Source: an uncultured Candidatus Melainabacteria bacterium (GTDB lineage: Bacteria; Cyanobacteriota; Vampirovibrionia; Gastranaerophilales; Gastranaerophilaceae). Taken from it: DNA of 64,000 bases. Positions 51,566 through 60,066 of this stretch are shown piece by piece (positions within the stretch are counted from its first letter, which is position 1; every line of letters begins with the position of its first letter). Made by a program: the position numbers and the translations under genes. Under the pieces are notes generated by a model. The model worked only from the letters and a program-made list of their open reading frames with translations. It did not search any database and was not told where the DNA came from. The stretch is from contig CAKUUC010000007.1 of assembly GCA_934692625.1 (NCBI GenBank), forward strand, positions 1 to 64,000, given 5' to 3'.

Positions 51566-52954
51566 TTACTTATGGAAACGAGATGAAAATTTGTGAACTT
51601 TTCTGTTTTCCATTTGGTGTCCAGATTTATCAAAATATTGTTCTTTGTGGCTATTTGCAGCATTTGTTGAACGACTTTGGCTATTCTTTTTAGATGCTGC
51701 CGTTGCAAGGTAATTGTTAAGTTCTGCTTTGATTTTTGGTATCCTGTCTTCAAAACCTTTCAAATCAGGACGAACAATTTTTGAGCGTAGAAGCATTTCA
51801 TCTCTTAAAACAATAATATAATCAGATAATTTCGCTGCTCTTTCAATTTCTCCTGAACGTTCCCATTTATCAACAGTTTTTATCAGTGCATCAAAATGGT
51901 TTTGAATATTTTCAGGAATGTTATATTTTGATTTTTGGATAAAATCATCTAGCGGGATATCGCCTTTTAACTCGTTTATTCTTTTTGAAGTCAAAATGGT
52001 AACTTTAAACGTACTCAAATCAGTGACTGGATTTTTGCCATTTTCTCTTGCAAGTTGTTCTGCACGATACGCAGCTTGCGGGTGAATATGATCAACCGTT
52101 CCTATTGATGGTTCTAACAGTTTCTCACCGATTTCAGCGGAATCCCTTGTAATCCGCACGGTTTTTCCAGTTTTTTCGTTATACCTCAATTTATACGGTT
52201 GAGAATACTTAACAATAAACGCATTTATAGAGTTTGTCGATTGTGGCAAATTCTCGGCAATTTTAATAATTTTTTCACGAACTTTTGGTTTGATATCAAG
52301 CCCTTCAAGCTCTTTTATAAAAACTTTTCTGCTAAATCTTTTTTCAGGAATCGGATTAGGTGCAAAAATTTTGTCAAATGACCTTTTCAAAACCCCTTTT
52401 GCCCTGTTATATTCCTTTTTCGGAAGTTGACGAACCACAAAATGAATTTTATTCAAAATTGCAGCCTGTTGAGTAATCAAAATTTGTTCGGCTTGCGGAT
52501 ATTTCAGGTTCAACAATTCCTGCAAATTCATGTCGGGGTGCTTTTTGGAAAGTCCCTCAAGAAGTTGAAATGCCTCTTTTTCAATCGGAAACAGGCTATC
52601 CTTGAAAAACTTCAAATTGTTAATCGCAACCGAAGATTTGCAAGAAAAAACTCCCATTTGTTTAAAATAAGGAACCTGACTGCGTGGAATTAAAGTAACT
52701 CCGGTGTAAGCATCAGGAATTTTCTCTGAACTGATTAAATCTTGGAAAAATGATTTTGGAAACTCAACTTCAAACAATTTGTTTACTTTGTTTATATTAC
52801 CGGTAAATGCTACACTTTGAGGTGTTGGGGTAGTTTTGACAAATACATCTTGAGTATTTGAATTTTGCACAAAATACTGTTGTACTACTTTTTGCATAGT
52901 ATTTTGCTTTTGTACCCCATAAACGTTAATATTTCTTATTTCTGAAACATTCAT
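51566..52954 (-). CDS. HNH-like nuclease domain protein with AFTG tag
   Basis: The 462-residue protein starts with a polar region holding PQSVAFTGNIN near residue 50, the tag found on several proteins here. Near residue 288 the motif IGTVDHIHPQAAYR followed about 40 residues later by TSKRINELKGDIPLDDF fits an HNH nuclease core (Asp-His-Ile-x-Pro, then Asn...Lys-Gly). The rest is mainly helical and charged. There is no signal peptide. It may be an effector or toxin nuclease, or an internal enzyme; there is no adjacent immunity gene I can name. Confidence 0.65.
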   Translation of the reverse strand: MNVSEIRNINVYGVQKQNTMQKVVQQYFVQNSNTQDVFVKTTPTPQSVAFTGNINKVNKLFEVEFPKSFFQDLISSEKIPDAYTGVTLIPRSQVPYFKQMGVFSCKSSVAINNLKFFKDSLFPIEKEAFQLLEGLSKKHPDMNLQELLNLKYPQAEQILITQQAAILNKIHFVVRQLPKKEYNRAKGVLKRSFDKIFAPNPIPEKRFSRKVFIKELEGLDIKPKVREKIIKIAENLPQSTNSINAFIVKYSQPYKLRYNEKTGKTVRITRDSAEIGEKLLEPSIGTVDHIHPQAAYRAEQLARENGKNPVTDLSTFKVTILTSKRINELKGDIPLDDFIQKSKYNIPENIQNHFDALIKTVDKWERSGEIERAAKLSDYIIVLRDEMLLRSKIVRPDLKGFEDRIPKIKAELNNYLATAASKKNSQSRSTNAANSHKEQYFDKSGHQMENRKVHKFSSRFHK

Positions 52955-53056
52955 GTATAGATTAAAACCCCTAAAAATAAATTTTGCTACTAATATTTTA
53001 ACAAAAAATAAAAAAGAGGATAAAATGTAATGACAAATTATCCTCTATATTTTACC

Positions 53057-53767
53057 TTATTTTAAGGTAGAAGCGACTGTAGAACCCGCTTTTGCGGCAC
53101 TTCCAGCTTTTGTGTAGTAAGATAATGCCGCAGAACCTAATTTGCCGACAGCACCAATTGCGGAATTAAACAAGCCGGAATTTGAATTGGTTGCTTGATA
53201 TGCATTTTGGTTATAATTGTTTCCTGATTCAGAATTTGCCAAAGCCATTTGCATATAATTCATCATATTGGAATTCATTGTAGAATTTAGGTTTCCTAAT
53301 AGAGAAATAAAACTCAATCTGTTTGCGATTTCTGAGGAGTACAGTTCACTTTGTTTCGTCAGTAAATCGTTGCTGAAATCAGACACTGCTTGCGCTTGTT
53401 TATCTGTTATTGTATCTAAATTATCCATAAATACGGAATTATCAAGGTTCCCAAACCTAGATGCAATATTATCACGTAAGTTATTTACCATTGGAGTGTA
53501 GATATCGTTGATTTCTTTTAGTCCTGCATTTTTATAGGACTCAAGTTCTTTATTCCACTGTTCTTGTTTTTCATCAGATATTGAATATAAATTATTCAGT
53601 GATGATGCTAAATTGCTTTGAATTCCGTCATATATTGATTTTTCAGCAGCTGTCATATTATAAGAACTGTCAATTTTGTTGCCAGATTTTTTAGTTGAAG
53701 CAACTTCTTTCCCGTTAACAGTAACTGAACCTGACGAATAAGACGGGTATTTCGATTTTTTACTCAT
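53057..53767 (-). CDS. Helical low-complexity protein, unknown
   Basis: Not recognised. The 236-residue protein starts MSKKSKYPSYSSGSVTVNGK, then is largely helical with many Asn, Ser and Leu (NNLRDNIASRFGNLDNSVFM), and ends in a Gly/Ala/Ser tail GAVGKLGSAALSYYTKAGSA. I chose 53767 because GGAGATATTTGTA precedes this ATG; the longer frame to 53809 has no ribosome site. A sigma-70 promoter lies upstream. The layout recalls phage virion or exported filament proteins, but this is only an impression. Confidence 0.7.
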   Translation of the reverse strand: MSKKSKYPSYSSGSVTVNGKEVASTKKSGNKIDSSYNMTAAEKSIYDGIQSNLASSLNNLYSISDEKQEQWNKELESYKNAGLKEINDIYTPMVNNLRDNIASRFGNLDNSVFMDNLDTITDKQAQAVSDFSNDLLTKQSELYSSEIANRLSFISLLGNLNSTMNSNMMNYMQMALANSESGNNYNQNAYQATNSNSGLFNSAIGAVGKLGSAALSYYTKAGSAAKAGSTVASTLK

Positions 53768-53827
53768 TACAAATATCTCCTTTGTTAAAGGAAATATCAA
53801 ATTATTCAATAACCGGACAGCATATAT

Positions 53828-53856
53828 ATTATACTATTTTTTCTAGTTTATGTAAA
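53828..53856 (-). promoter_or_regulatory. Sigma-70-type promoter of the gene at 53767
   Basis: On the minus strand: TTTACA, 17 bp, TATAAT. Confidence 0.7.
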
Positions 53857-53907
53857 GTTAATTTGAAAATGTTTGAAAAATAAGTGCCATCGTATCATAA
53901 TTGGAGT

Positions 53908-56742
53908 ATGAGTGAAGTTATAAAAATAGTGGGAGCAAAGGAACATAACCTTAAAAATGTTTCGTTAGAAATTCCGAAAAATGAACTTGTTGTTTTTACA
54001 GGAGTTTCAGGATCGGGTAAAAGTTCGCTTGCATTTGATACAATTTTTGCGGAAGGTCAAAGACGTTATATAGAAAGCCTTTCAACTTATGCAAGACAAT
54101 TTTTAGGACAATTAGATAAACCAAACGTTGAATATATTGACGGACTTTCTCCGGCTATTTCTATTGACCAAAAATCGAAAAGTAACAATCCACGTTCAAC
54201 GGTCGGAACAATTACTGAAATTTATGACTATTTAAGACTTCTTTATGCAAGAATAGGCACACCGTATTGCCCAGTTTGCGGAAAGAAAATTAAACCTCAA
54301 ACGCTTGATGAAATTGTTAATAAAATTATGGCGCTGGGTGAAGGTACAAAGTTACAAATTTTAGCGCCGATAGTTAGAGGCAAGAAGGGTGAGTATTCAT
54401 CAACATTTGAAGAATTACGTCAGGAAGGCTTTGTCAGAGTAAAAGTCGATAACGAAATGTACAGTCTTGATGAAGATGAAATTGAACTTGCCAAAACTAA
54501 AAAACATGATATCAGTATTGTTGTTGATAGAATTGTAGTAAAAGAGTCTGCTATTTCAAGAATTGCCGATAGTGTACAACTTGCTCTGAAAAAGGCTAAT
54601 GGCATAGTTGTTGTAGATATTCCAAATCGTGATGAGATTATTTTTAGCGAAAAATTGGCATGTCCTGATTGTAATCTGAGTTTTGAAGAGTTAACTCCGA
54701 GAATTTTTTCATTTAATGCTCCTTATGGGGCTTGTGACAGATGTTCAGGGCTTGGTGCTGATTTTATTGTTGATCCGGATTTGGTTGTACCTGATAAGAG
54801 TTTGTCGCTCAATCAGGGCGCAATTTATGCTTGGGCAACTCGTAGTGCCACAACATATTATCACGACTTGCTATTGTCAGTTTGTGAAGCCTATAACATA
54901 GATATGGATAAGCCTTTTGACAAATTGACAAAAGAAGAACAACAAATTATCCTTTACGGTTCACCGGACCCGATAAAAATCAGAGTTCAACAGTTTGGAA
55001 CTCATCGTTATACAACAAATTTGCAACCGTTTGTCGGTGTTATTCCGTTTTTAGAAAAGCGTTACAATGATGCATCAGGTGATTATTGGCGAGAAGAAAT
55101 CGAAAAATTTATGAAAGCGCAGCCTTGTCCCAAATGTGGTGGGGCTAGATTAAAACCTTTTCCGCTTGCCGTAAAAATTCGTGATAAAAATATTTATGAA
55201 TTTACAACAATGTCAATCAGTGACGAACTTCAATTTATTACTGATTTGTACTTGGATTTGACAGAATATCAAATAAAAATTGCAAAACAAATTCTAGATG
55301 AAATTCGAGCAAGGTTAAAATTTTTGTGTGATGTTGGGTTACACTATTTGAATTTAGCCAGAATGGCAGGAACTCTATCAGGTGGGGAATCTCAACGTAT
55401 CAGATTGGCTTCTCAAATTGGTAGCGGCTTGAGTGGAGTTTTGTACGTTCTTGATGAACCGTCAATCGGTTTACACCAACGTGATAACAATATGTTAATA
55501 AAAACCCTGTTCAAATTGAGAAATCTTGGAAATACCTTGATTGTTGTAGAGCACGATGAAGACACGATTAGGAGTGCTGATTATTTAGTAGATATCGGAC
55601 CAAAAGCGGGTGAAAACGGCGGAGAAATCATAGCACAAGGTTCAGTTCAAGATATAATCAATGCTCCGGCTTCAGTTACCGGAAAGTATTTGAGTGGAGA
55701 AAAATTCATTCCTATTCCGGAAAAAGTCAGAGAAGGGAACGGGCATTATTTGCAGATTAAAAATGCACATCTTAACAATTTGAAAAATATTGATGTTAAT
55801 ATTCCGCTTGGTAAAATCGTAATATTAACAGGGGTTTCAGGTTCCGGAAAGTCAACTTTGATGCAAGATTTGATTTTTGAATATGCAGCCCACAAACTCA
55901 GAAAAAACAAACCAAAGCCACAAGGTGTTGATGAAATTTTGGGTTTTGAAAATATTGACAAAGTTATTGATATCGATCAATCACCAATAGGACGAACTCC
56001 TCGTTCAAATCCGGCGACTTATACCGATGTTTTCACTCCAATCAGGGAACTTTTTGCAAAAACTAACGAAGCAAAAGTAAGAGGTTACAAACCTGGGCGA
56101 TTTAGTTTTAACGTCAAAGGCGGAAGATGTGAAGCGTGCAAAGGTGACGGACTTGTAAAAATTGAAATGAATTTTTTATCTGATGTTTATGTAAAATGTG
56201 ACGTTTGCAAAGGTAAACGTTACAATCGTGAAACATTGGAAGTGAAATATAAAGGCAAAACAATTTCTGATGTGCTTGATATGAGCGTTAAAGAAGCATT
56301 GGAGTTTTTTGACAGTATTCCGTCTATTAAAAATAAACTACAAACACTGAATGATGTCGGATTAGACTATATGAGGCTTGGGCAAAGTGCTACAACTTTG
56401 TCTGGCGGTGAAGCCCAGCGTATAAAATTGGCATCTGAACTCAACAAACGTTCAACCGGAAAAACTTTATATTTGCTTGATGAGCCGTCTGTAGGACTTC
56501 ATTGGGCTGATTTGGACAAGTTAGCAAAGATATTGCACGCACTTGCTGATCAAGGAAATACAATTTTGATGATTGAACACAATCTTGATTTAATCAAAAT
56601 TGCAGACCATATCATTGATTTAGGTCCGGAAGGTGGAGTTGATGGCGGACAAATTGTAGCACAAGGAACACCGCAAGAGATTACGAAATATAAAGATTCT
56701 TATACCGGTCAATTTTTAGCAAAAATTCTTGAAAAAGATTGA
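53908..56742 (+). CDS. uvrA: UvrABC system protein A
   Basis: UvrA finds DNA damage for nucleotide excision repair. The 944-residue protein has two ABC ATPase halves with Walker A FTGVSGSGKSSLAFD (near residue 32) and LTGVSGSGKSTLMQD (near 642). ABC signatures are LSGGESQRIRLASQIG and LSGGEAQRIKLASEL. Zinc modules are CPVCGKK, CPDCNLSFEEL...CDRCSGLG and CEACKGDGLVKIE...CDVCKG. I chose the ATG at 53908 (beginning EVIKIVGAKEHNLKNVS); GTG 53884 would add eight residues. Confidence 0.97.
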   Translation: MSEVIKIVGAKEHNLKNVSLEIPKNELVVFTGVSGSGKSSLAFDTIFAEGQRRYIESLSTYARQFLGQLDKPNVEYIDGLSPAISIDQKSKSNNPRSTVGTITEIYDYLRLLYARIGTPYCPVCGKKIKPQTLDEIVNKIMALGEGTKLQILAPIVRGKKGEYSSTFEELRQEGFVRVKVDNEMYSLDEDEIELAKTKKHDISIVVDRIVVKESAISRIADSVQLALKKANGIVVVDIPNRDEIIFSEKLACPDCNLSFEELTPRIFSFNAPYGACDRCSGLGADFIVDPDLVVPDKSLSLNQGAIYAWATRSATTYYHDLLLSVCEAYNIDMDKPFDKLTKEEQQIILYGSPDPIKIRVQQFGTHRYTTNLQPFVGVIPFLEKRYNDASGDYWREEIEKFMKAQPCPKCGGARLKPFPLAVKIRDKNIYEFTTMSISDELQFITDLYLDLTEYQIKIAKQILDEIRARLKFLCDVGLHYLNLARMAGTLSGGESQRIRLASQIGSGLSGVLYVLDEPSIGLHQRDNNMLIKTLFKLRNLGNTLIVVEHDEDTIRSADYLVDIGPKAGENGGEIIAQGSVQDIINAPASVTGKYLSGEKFIPIPEKVREGNGHYLQIKNAHLNNLKNIDVNIPLGKIVILTGVSGSGKSTLMQDLIFEYAAHKLRKNKPKPQGVDEILGFENIDKVIDIDQSPIGRTPRSNPATYTDVFTPIRELFAKTNEAKVRGYKPGRFSFNVKGGRCEACKGDGLVKIEMNFLSDVYVKCDVCKGKRYNRETLEVKYKGKTISDVLDMSVKEALEFFDSIPSIKNKLQTLNDVGLDYMRLGQSATTLSGGEAQRIKLASELNKRSTGKTLYLLDEPSVGLHWADLDKLAKILHALADQGNTILMIEHNLDLIKIADHIIDLGPEGGVDGGQIVAQGTPQEITKYKDSYTGQFLAKILEKD

Positions 56743-56791
56743 TTTTATTGAATATTTGAAATTTGTTAAAAAATTTGTTATTATGTATGTT

Positions 56792-57451
56792 ATGAAAAGT
56801 ATAAATTTTAGGCAAAAAATTTTATATTTATGTTTTTTATTAATAGTAATCTGTACATTCTCAAAAGCGAATGCTCAAACAATTGAAGTTATATCGCAAG
56901 ATACCTTCTCTACAGAGAAACCACCAGTTTCAATATCTGTAATGATATTAGATACATTACAAATATCTAAAAAAGATACGATTAAGGCTGGAACTATCGT
57001 AAAAGGCGATTTGACAGACGTTGTAAGCCCGAAAAGGCTGAAAAGAGATGCAGGATTTTCTTTTGTTCCAAGAAGTTACATTGATGAAAAAGGAAAAACA
57101 AAGAAAATCAACTCTGAAATTAGAGCAAAATATACTGAATCTGTCAGCAAGGCAGAATTGGCAAAAAATGTGACACTTGGTGTCGGAAGTTATTTTGTAA
57201 AAGGTTTGTCAATGGGTGTTGCAGCAGTATCAGGCGCAATAAAGAATGAAGATGATAACCGTCTGAAATCTTCAGCCGGTGCAATGTATGAGGCTTCTCC
57301 ATTTTCTCTTGTGAAAAAAGGTGAGGACTTATATATTGAAAAAAATACTCATTTCTTTCTTAAATTTTCACTGCCAAACATGGAAGAAGAAAGTGAAGAG
57401 TCAAACGTATTTAAAGGACAAAATTATTCATATACAACAGAAAAGGAGTAA
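56792..57451 (+). CDS. Secreted protein, paralogue of the next gene
   Basis: The 219-residue protein has a signal peptide (KILYLCFLLIVICTFSKANA) when started at ATG 56792; earlier starts from 56729 overlap uvrA and spoil it. Its exported part has IEVISQDTF...PPVSISVMILDTLQI, then AGTIVKGDLTDVVSPKRLKR and FSFVPRSYIDEKG, parallel to the next gene. A Gly-rich segment VGSYFVKGLSMGVAAVSGA follows. The function is unknown; a periplasmic or outer-membrane role is likely. It is co-transcribed with the next gene, 6 bp apart. Confidence 0.72.
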   Translation: MKSINFRQKILYLCFLLIVICTFSKANAQTIEVISQDTFSTEKPPVSISVMILDTLQISKKDTIKAGTIVKGDLTDVVSPKRLKRDAGFSFVPRSYIDEKGKTKKINSEIRAKYTESVSKAELAKNVTLGVGSYFVKGLSMGVAAVSGAIKNEDDNRLKSSAGAMYEASPFSLVKKGEDLYIEKNTHFFLKFSLPNMEEESEESNVFKGQNYSYTTEKE

Positions 57452-57457
57452 CGAAAG

Positions 57458-57877
57458 ATGAAAAAATTATTAATGTTATTTATAGCAGGAGTAATTTCAC
57501 TAACAATGTCATTAACGGCGCAAGCAGCAAGAACAGTTCAAGTAACTACATTGGAAGATTTCCAACCTAACAACCCGCCACAAGTTTTGCATGTTCAAAT
57601 GAACGGTAATGTAAGACTTGATTACGATACAATGTTGTTCCAAGGTTTCCAAGTAACTGGTAGAATCGTTGGAAAATCAGGCGGTGGTTATGTATTCGTT
57701 CCGGTTAGTTACATTAACTACCAAGAAGAACAAATTCCTCTATCTAAGGAATTTCCGGCTATTATCAAATCAAGATATAACGTAGTAAGACAAAATCAAC
57801 CTTTCACACTTATTTTCTCTAATAATTCATCAGAAGGGTTCCAATACTACGTACCAAGTAATAGTGACATGAATTAG
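57458..57877 (+). CDS. Small secreted protein, paralogue of the previous gene
   Basis: The 139-residue protein has a signal peptide (LLMLFIAGVISLTMSLTAQA). The mature part has VQVTTLEDFQPNNPPQVLHV, FQGFQVTGRIVGKSGGGYVF and FVPVSYINYQEEQIP, matching the order and key positions of the preceding protein (PP, then G.I..G, then FVP.SYI). This suggests an old tandem duplication. AAGGAGTAACG precedes the ATG. Function unknown. Confidence 0.75.
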   Translation: MKKLLMLFIAGVISLTMSLTAQAARTVQVTTLEDFQPNNPPQVLHVQMNGNVRLDYDTMLFQGFQVTGRIVGKSGGGYVFVPVSYINYQEEQIPLSKEFPAIIKSRYNVVRQNQPFTLIFSNNSSEGFQYYVPSNSDMN

Positions 57878-57897
57878 AAATTGAATATGTAAATATT

Positions 57898-57928
57898 AAA
57901 AGGCTCTTATTTAGTAAGAGCCTTTTTG
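57898..57928 (+). terminator. Terminator of the paralogous secreted pair
   Basis: AAAAGGCTCTTA pairs with TAAGAGCCTTTT, then T. Confidence 0.9.
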
Positions 57929-57950
57929 TGTGCATTTTGATATAATAAAA

Positions 57951-57982
57951 AACAGACATTTCTCATTTGAGAAATGTCTGTC
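57951..57982 (-). terminator. Terminator of the HU gene
   Basis: A 14-bp perfect stem ACAGACATTTCTCA with its complement, 2-nt loop, T6 on the minus strand. Confidence 0.9.
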
Positions 57983-58006
57983 AAACTATTGAATATTGCT
58001 AAAAGA

Positions 58007-58285
58007 TTATTTTCCGTTAACAACAGTTTTGAATTTTTTACCAGCTGAGAAAGCAGGAACTGTTTTTGCAGGAATTTTCAATTCTTTACCTGTTTGAGGG
58101 TTTCTACCAGTTCTAGCAGCTCTTTTGCGTGGTTCAAATGTACCAAAACCAACTAAAGTAACTTTTTTACCTTTAGAAACTGTTTTTTGGATAGTATCAA
58201 TCAATGAAGACAATACTTCAGCAGCTTCTTTTTGAGTTACGTTTGCTTTTTTAGAAATTTCTTGTACTAATTCTTCTTTGTTCAT
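58007..58285 (-). CDS. HU-family DNA-binding protein
   Basis: The 92-residue protein is a standard HU: MNKEELVQEISKKANVTQKE, VTLVGFGTFEPRKRAARTGR and NPQTGKELKIPAKTVPAFSA. It packs and bends DNA. I chose ATG 58285 because AAGAAGGAG stands before it; the longer frame adds basic residues not seen in HU. Single gene with its own terminator. Confidence 0.96.
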   Translation of the reverse strand: MNKEELVQEISKKANVTQKEAAEVLSSLIDTIQKTVSKGKKVTLVGFGTFEPRKRAARTGRNPQTGKELKIPAKTVPAFSAGKKFKTVVNGK

Positions 58286-58404
58286 AGTTAAACTCCTTCT
58301 TCTTGTGTACCTTTTCATTATATAAAAAATTTCGTATCATGCAAGTAATTTAACGAATTTTAACACTTTTTATAATAAAAAACCTCTTTCCGGTTGATAT
58401 TACG

Positions 58405-58734
58405 TTAAATTTTCTTCAAGATACAATATGCAATTGCGATTATAACTGACGAAATAAACGCACTGAGCATGTTTTCAAAACTGTACTGTGGAATGAAATA
58501 CGCAACACCATAAAGTATTGCAAAGTTCAAAACAAGATTAAACAATCCGAAAGTGAATAAATTTATCGGAAATGTAACTAGTTTGATAATTGGTTTTATA
58601 AAACAGTTAATTATCGTCAAAATCAATGCTATAAGCATTGCAAAGGCAAAGTTTTCAACTTTTACCCCCGGAAGATAGCATGTTGCCATAATTACACAGG
58701 CAAATAATAACCATTTAATAATAACTTTTTTCAT
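58405..58734 (-). CDS. Phage holin family (DUF360-type) membrane protein
   Basis: The 109-residue protein has four membrane segments and the family stretch LIALILTIINCFIKPIIKLV, TFPINLFTFGLFNLVLNFAI. These proteins (Mycobacterial 4-TMS holin-like family) are mostly chromosomal, without proof of holin activity. It lies 11 bp after the secreted-protein gene at 58746-59102 on the same strand. Confidence 0.88.
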   Translation of the reverse strand: MKKVIIKWLLFACVIMATCYLPGVKVENFAFAMLIALILTIINCFIKPIIKLVTFPINLFTFGLFNLVLNFAILYGVAYFIPQYSFENMLSAFISSVIIAIAYCILKKI

Positions 58735-58745
58735 TATTTTTGCCT

Positions 58746-59102
58746 TTATTGTACGCTTTTAATTTTAATTCTACCGTTTTCATCTTTTACAAATTGAAGA
58801 TTGCTGGTACCAGGTCTTGAATTTGTTGTGTTGTATTGAGTTTTTACAGATGGCAAAACGTCAACTTTTCCTTCTTGATAATCAAGATATTTATTTTTCT
58901 TGTCACGTCTTTCTTTGTATTGTTCAGGTTGATTTACAAAGTCTAAAGTTTCTTCTTTTTCAAACTGACGTTGTTGAATTGGTGCAAAACTTCTAGTTGC
59001 ATTGTCTGTTCCGGTCGGAAATCCCGGTGCTGCAAATGCTCCGCTAATGCCCAAATAACCTAAAACAGCTAATGCAGGTAAAGCGATTAATAATTTTTTC
59101 AT
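58746..59102 (-). CDS. Small secreted hypothetical protein
   Basis: The 118-residue protein has a signal peptide (KKLLIALPALAVLGYLGI, cut near GAFA-AP). A charged, probably disordered part follows: QRQFEKEETLDFVNQPEQYK, and an end DENGRIKIKSVQ. I chose ATG 59102, with GGAGTGTAGTT before it. No family recognised. Confidence 0.7.
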   Translation of the reverse strand: MKKLLIALPALAVLGYLGISGAFAAPGFPTGTDNATRSFAPIQQRQFEKEETLDFVNQPEQYKERRDKKNKYLDYQEGKVDVLPSVKTQYNTTNSRPGTSNLQFVKDENGRIKIKSVQ

Positions 59103-59219
59103 AACTACACTCCTTACTCTCTGATATAAGTATATTTTACATGTTTTCTTGCCAAAAATCAATCCTTAACCAAAATTTGTAGAAACTTAAATGATTTTTT
59201 CATTACGCAGGTTGAATAT

Positions 59220-59390
59220 ATTTTAATTGATTAGTGGTTTATAATTTTACAACCAAAACTTTTTGGCAATAATTTGAATAAATTATTGCTATTTTTGCTA
59301 ATGAAAACTTTTCAAAAATTTTTTATCCTATATGTGTAAATCCTCAACTCTTCTGATTGCTTAGATGCCCCTTTTTCGAGGGGCTTTTCT
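59220..59390 (+). ncRNA. Possible small RNA with terminator
   Basis: The gap 59103-59464 has no gene. It holds a perfect stem GCAATAATTT/AAATTATTGC at 59266-59289 and a Rho-independent terminator at 59367-59390 (GCCCC/GGGGC then a T/C-rich tail). TATAAT at 59240-59245 could be a -10, but I see no good -35. No annotated gene on the plus strand precedes this terminator, so a short transcript is a candidate. Confidence 0.3.
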
Positions 59391-59464
59391 TTTCTTAACA
59401 TAATGAAATTTTCACAATATTGATGTATAATTACACTATATTTACTATTTTAGAAAGGTCAAGT

Positions 59465-60058
59465 ATGAGAGAGTTAGTTGTAGAAAATCAAGAAATATTA
59501 GTAATACCGAACGATTTTAGAAAAGCATGCAAAGGCAGAGTTACCGCAGTTAATGCTGGTGATTTTACTATGGAATTAGATAGAGATACTGATGGTTTGA
59601 TGCTTAATGTTTATTGTGAATTTTATACTCAAACAAGTCACGGAAAACTTTATTTTGAATCTTTTCCTAAAGAAATTAACGGTAGAACAATTGTCGTAAA
59701 TGCGCCAGCAAAACATAAATTTTTGCAACGTCGTCAATATACTCGTATCAAATATTTCAATAATTTGTCAATTCGTAAAGATAATTCAGAATTTCCTATC
59801 TCTACACTTGATATTTCTGCCGGTGGTATGAAGTTAAAGACAAATGAAAATCTTGATATAAATGGAACGTATTCTGTTTCTTTACCTCTTTCAGATATTG
59901 TAACTTTAAATTGTTCTTTCCAACCGATAAGAATTGAAAGATGTACAAATAATGACGGTTACACTGTTTCAGGACAATTTGTTTACAATTCTGCTAAAGA
60001 TAGAATGATATTGACTCAGTATTGCGCAAAACGTAGCGTTGAGATTAAGAACAAGTAG
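59465..60058 (+). CDS. PilZ domain protein
   Basis: The 197-residue protein has the two PilZ signatures in its C-terminal half: QRRQYTRIKY (Arg-x3-Arg) and STLDISAGGMKLKT (Asp-x-Ser-x2-Gly). It therefore probably binds cyclic di-GMP. The N-terminal 95 residues resemble the YcgR-type partner domain. I chose ATG 59465 behind AGAAAGG; the longer frame to 59420 covers the likely promoter TATAAT at 59426. It is 8 bp before the PLP-enzyme gene and probably co-transcribed. Confidence 0.88.
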   Translation: MRELVVENQEILVIPNDFRKACKGRVTAVNAGDFTMELDRDTDGLMLNVYCEFYTQTSHGKLYFESFPKEINGRTIVVNAPAKHKFLQRRQYTRIKYFNNLSIRKDNSEFPISTLDISAGGMKLKTNENLDINGTYSVSLPLSDIVTLNCSFQPIRIERCTNNDGYTVSGQFVYNSAKDRMILTQYCAKRSVEIKNK

Positions 60059-60066
60059 GAGCGACA

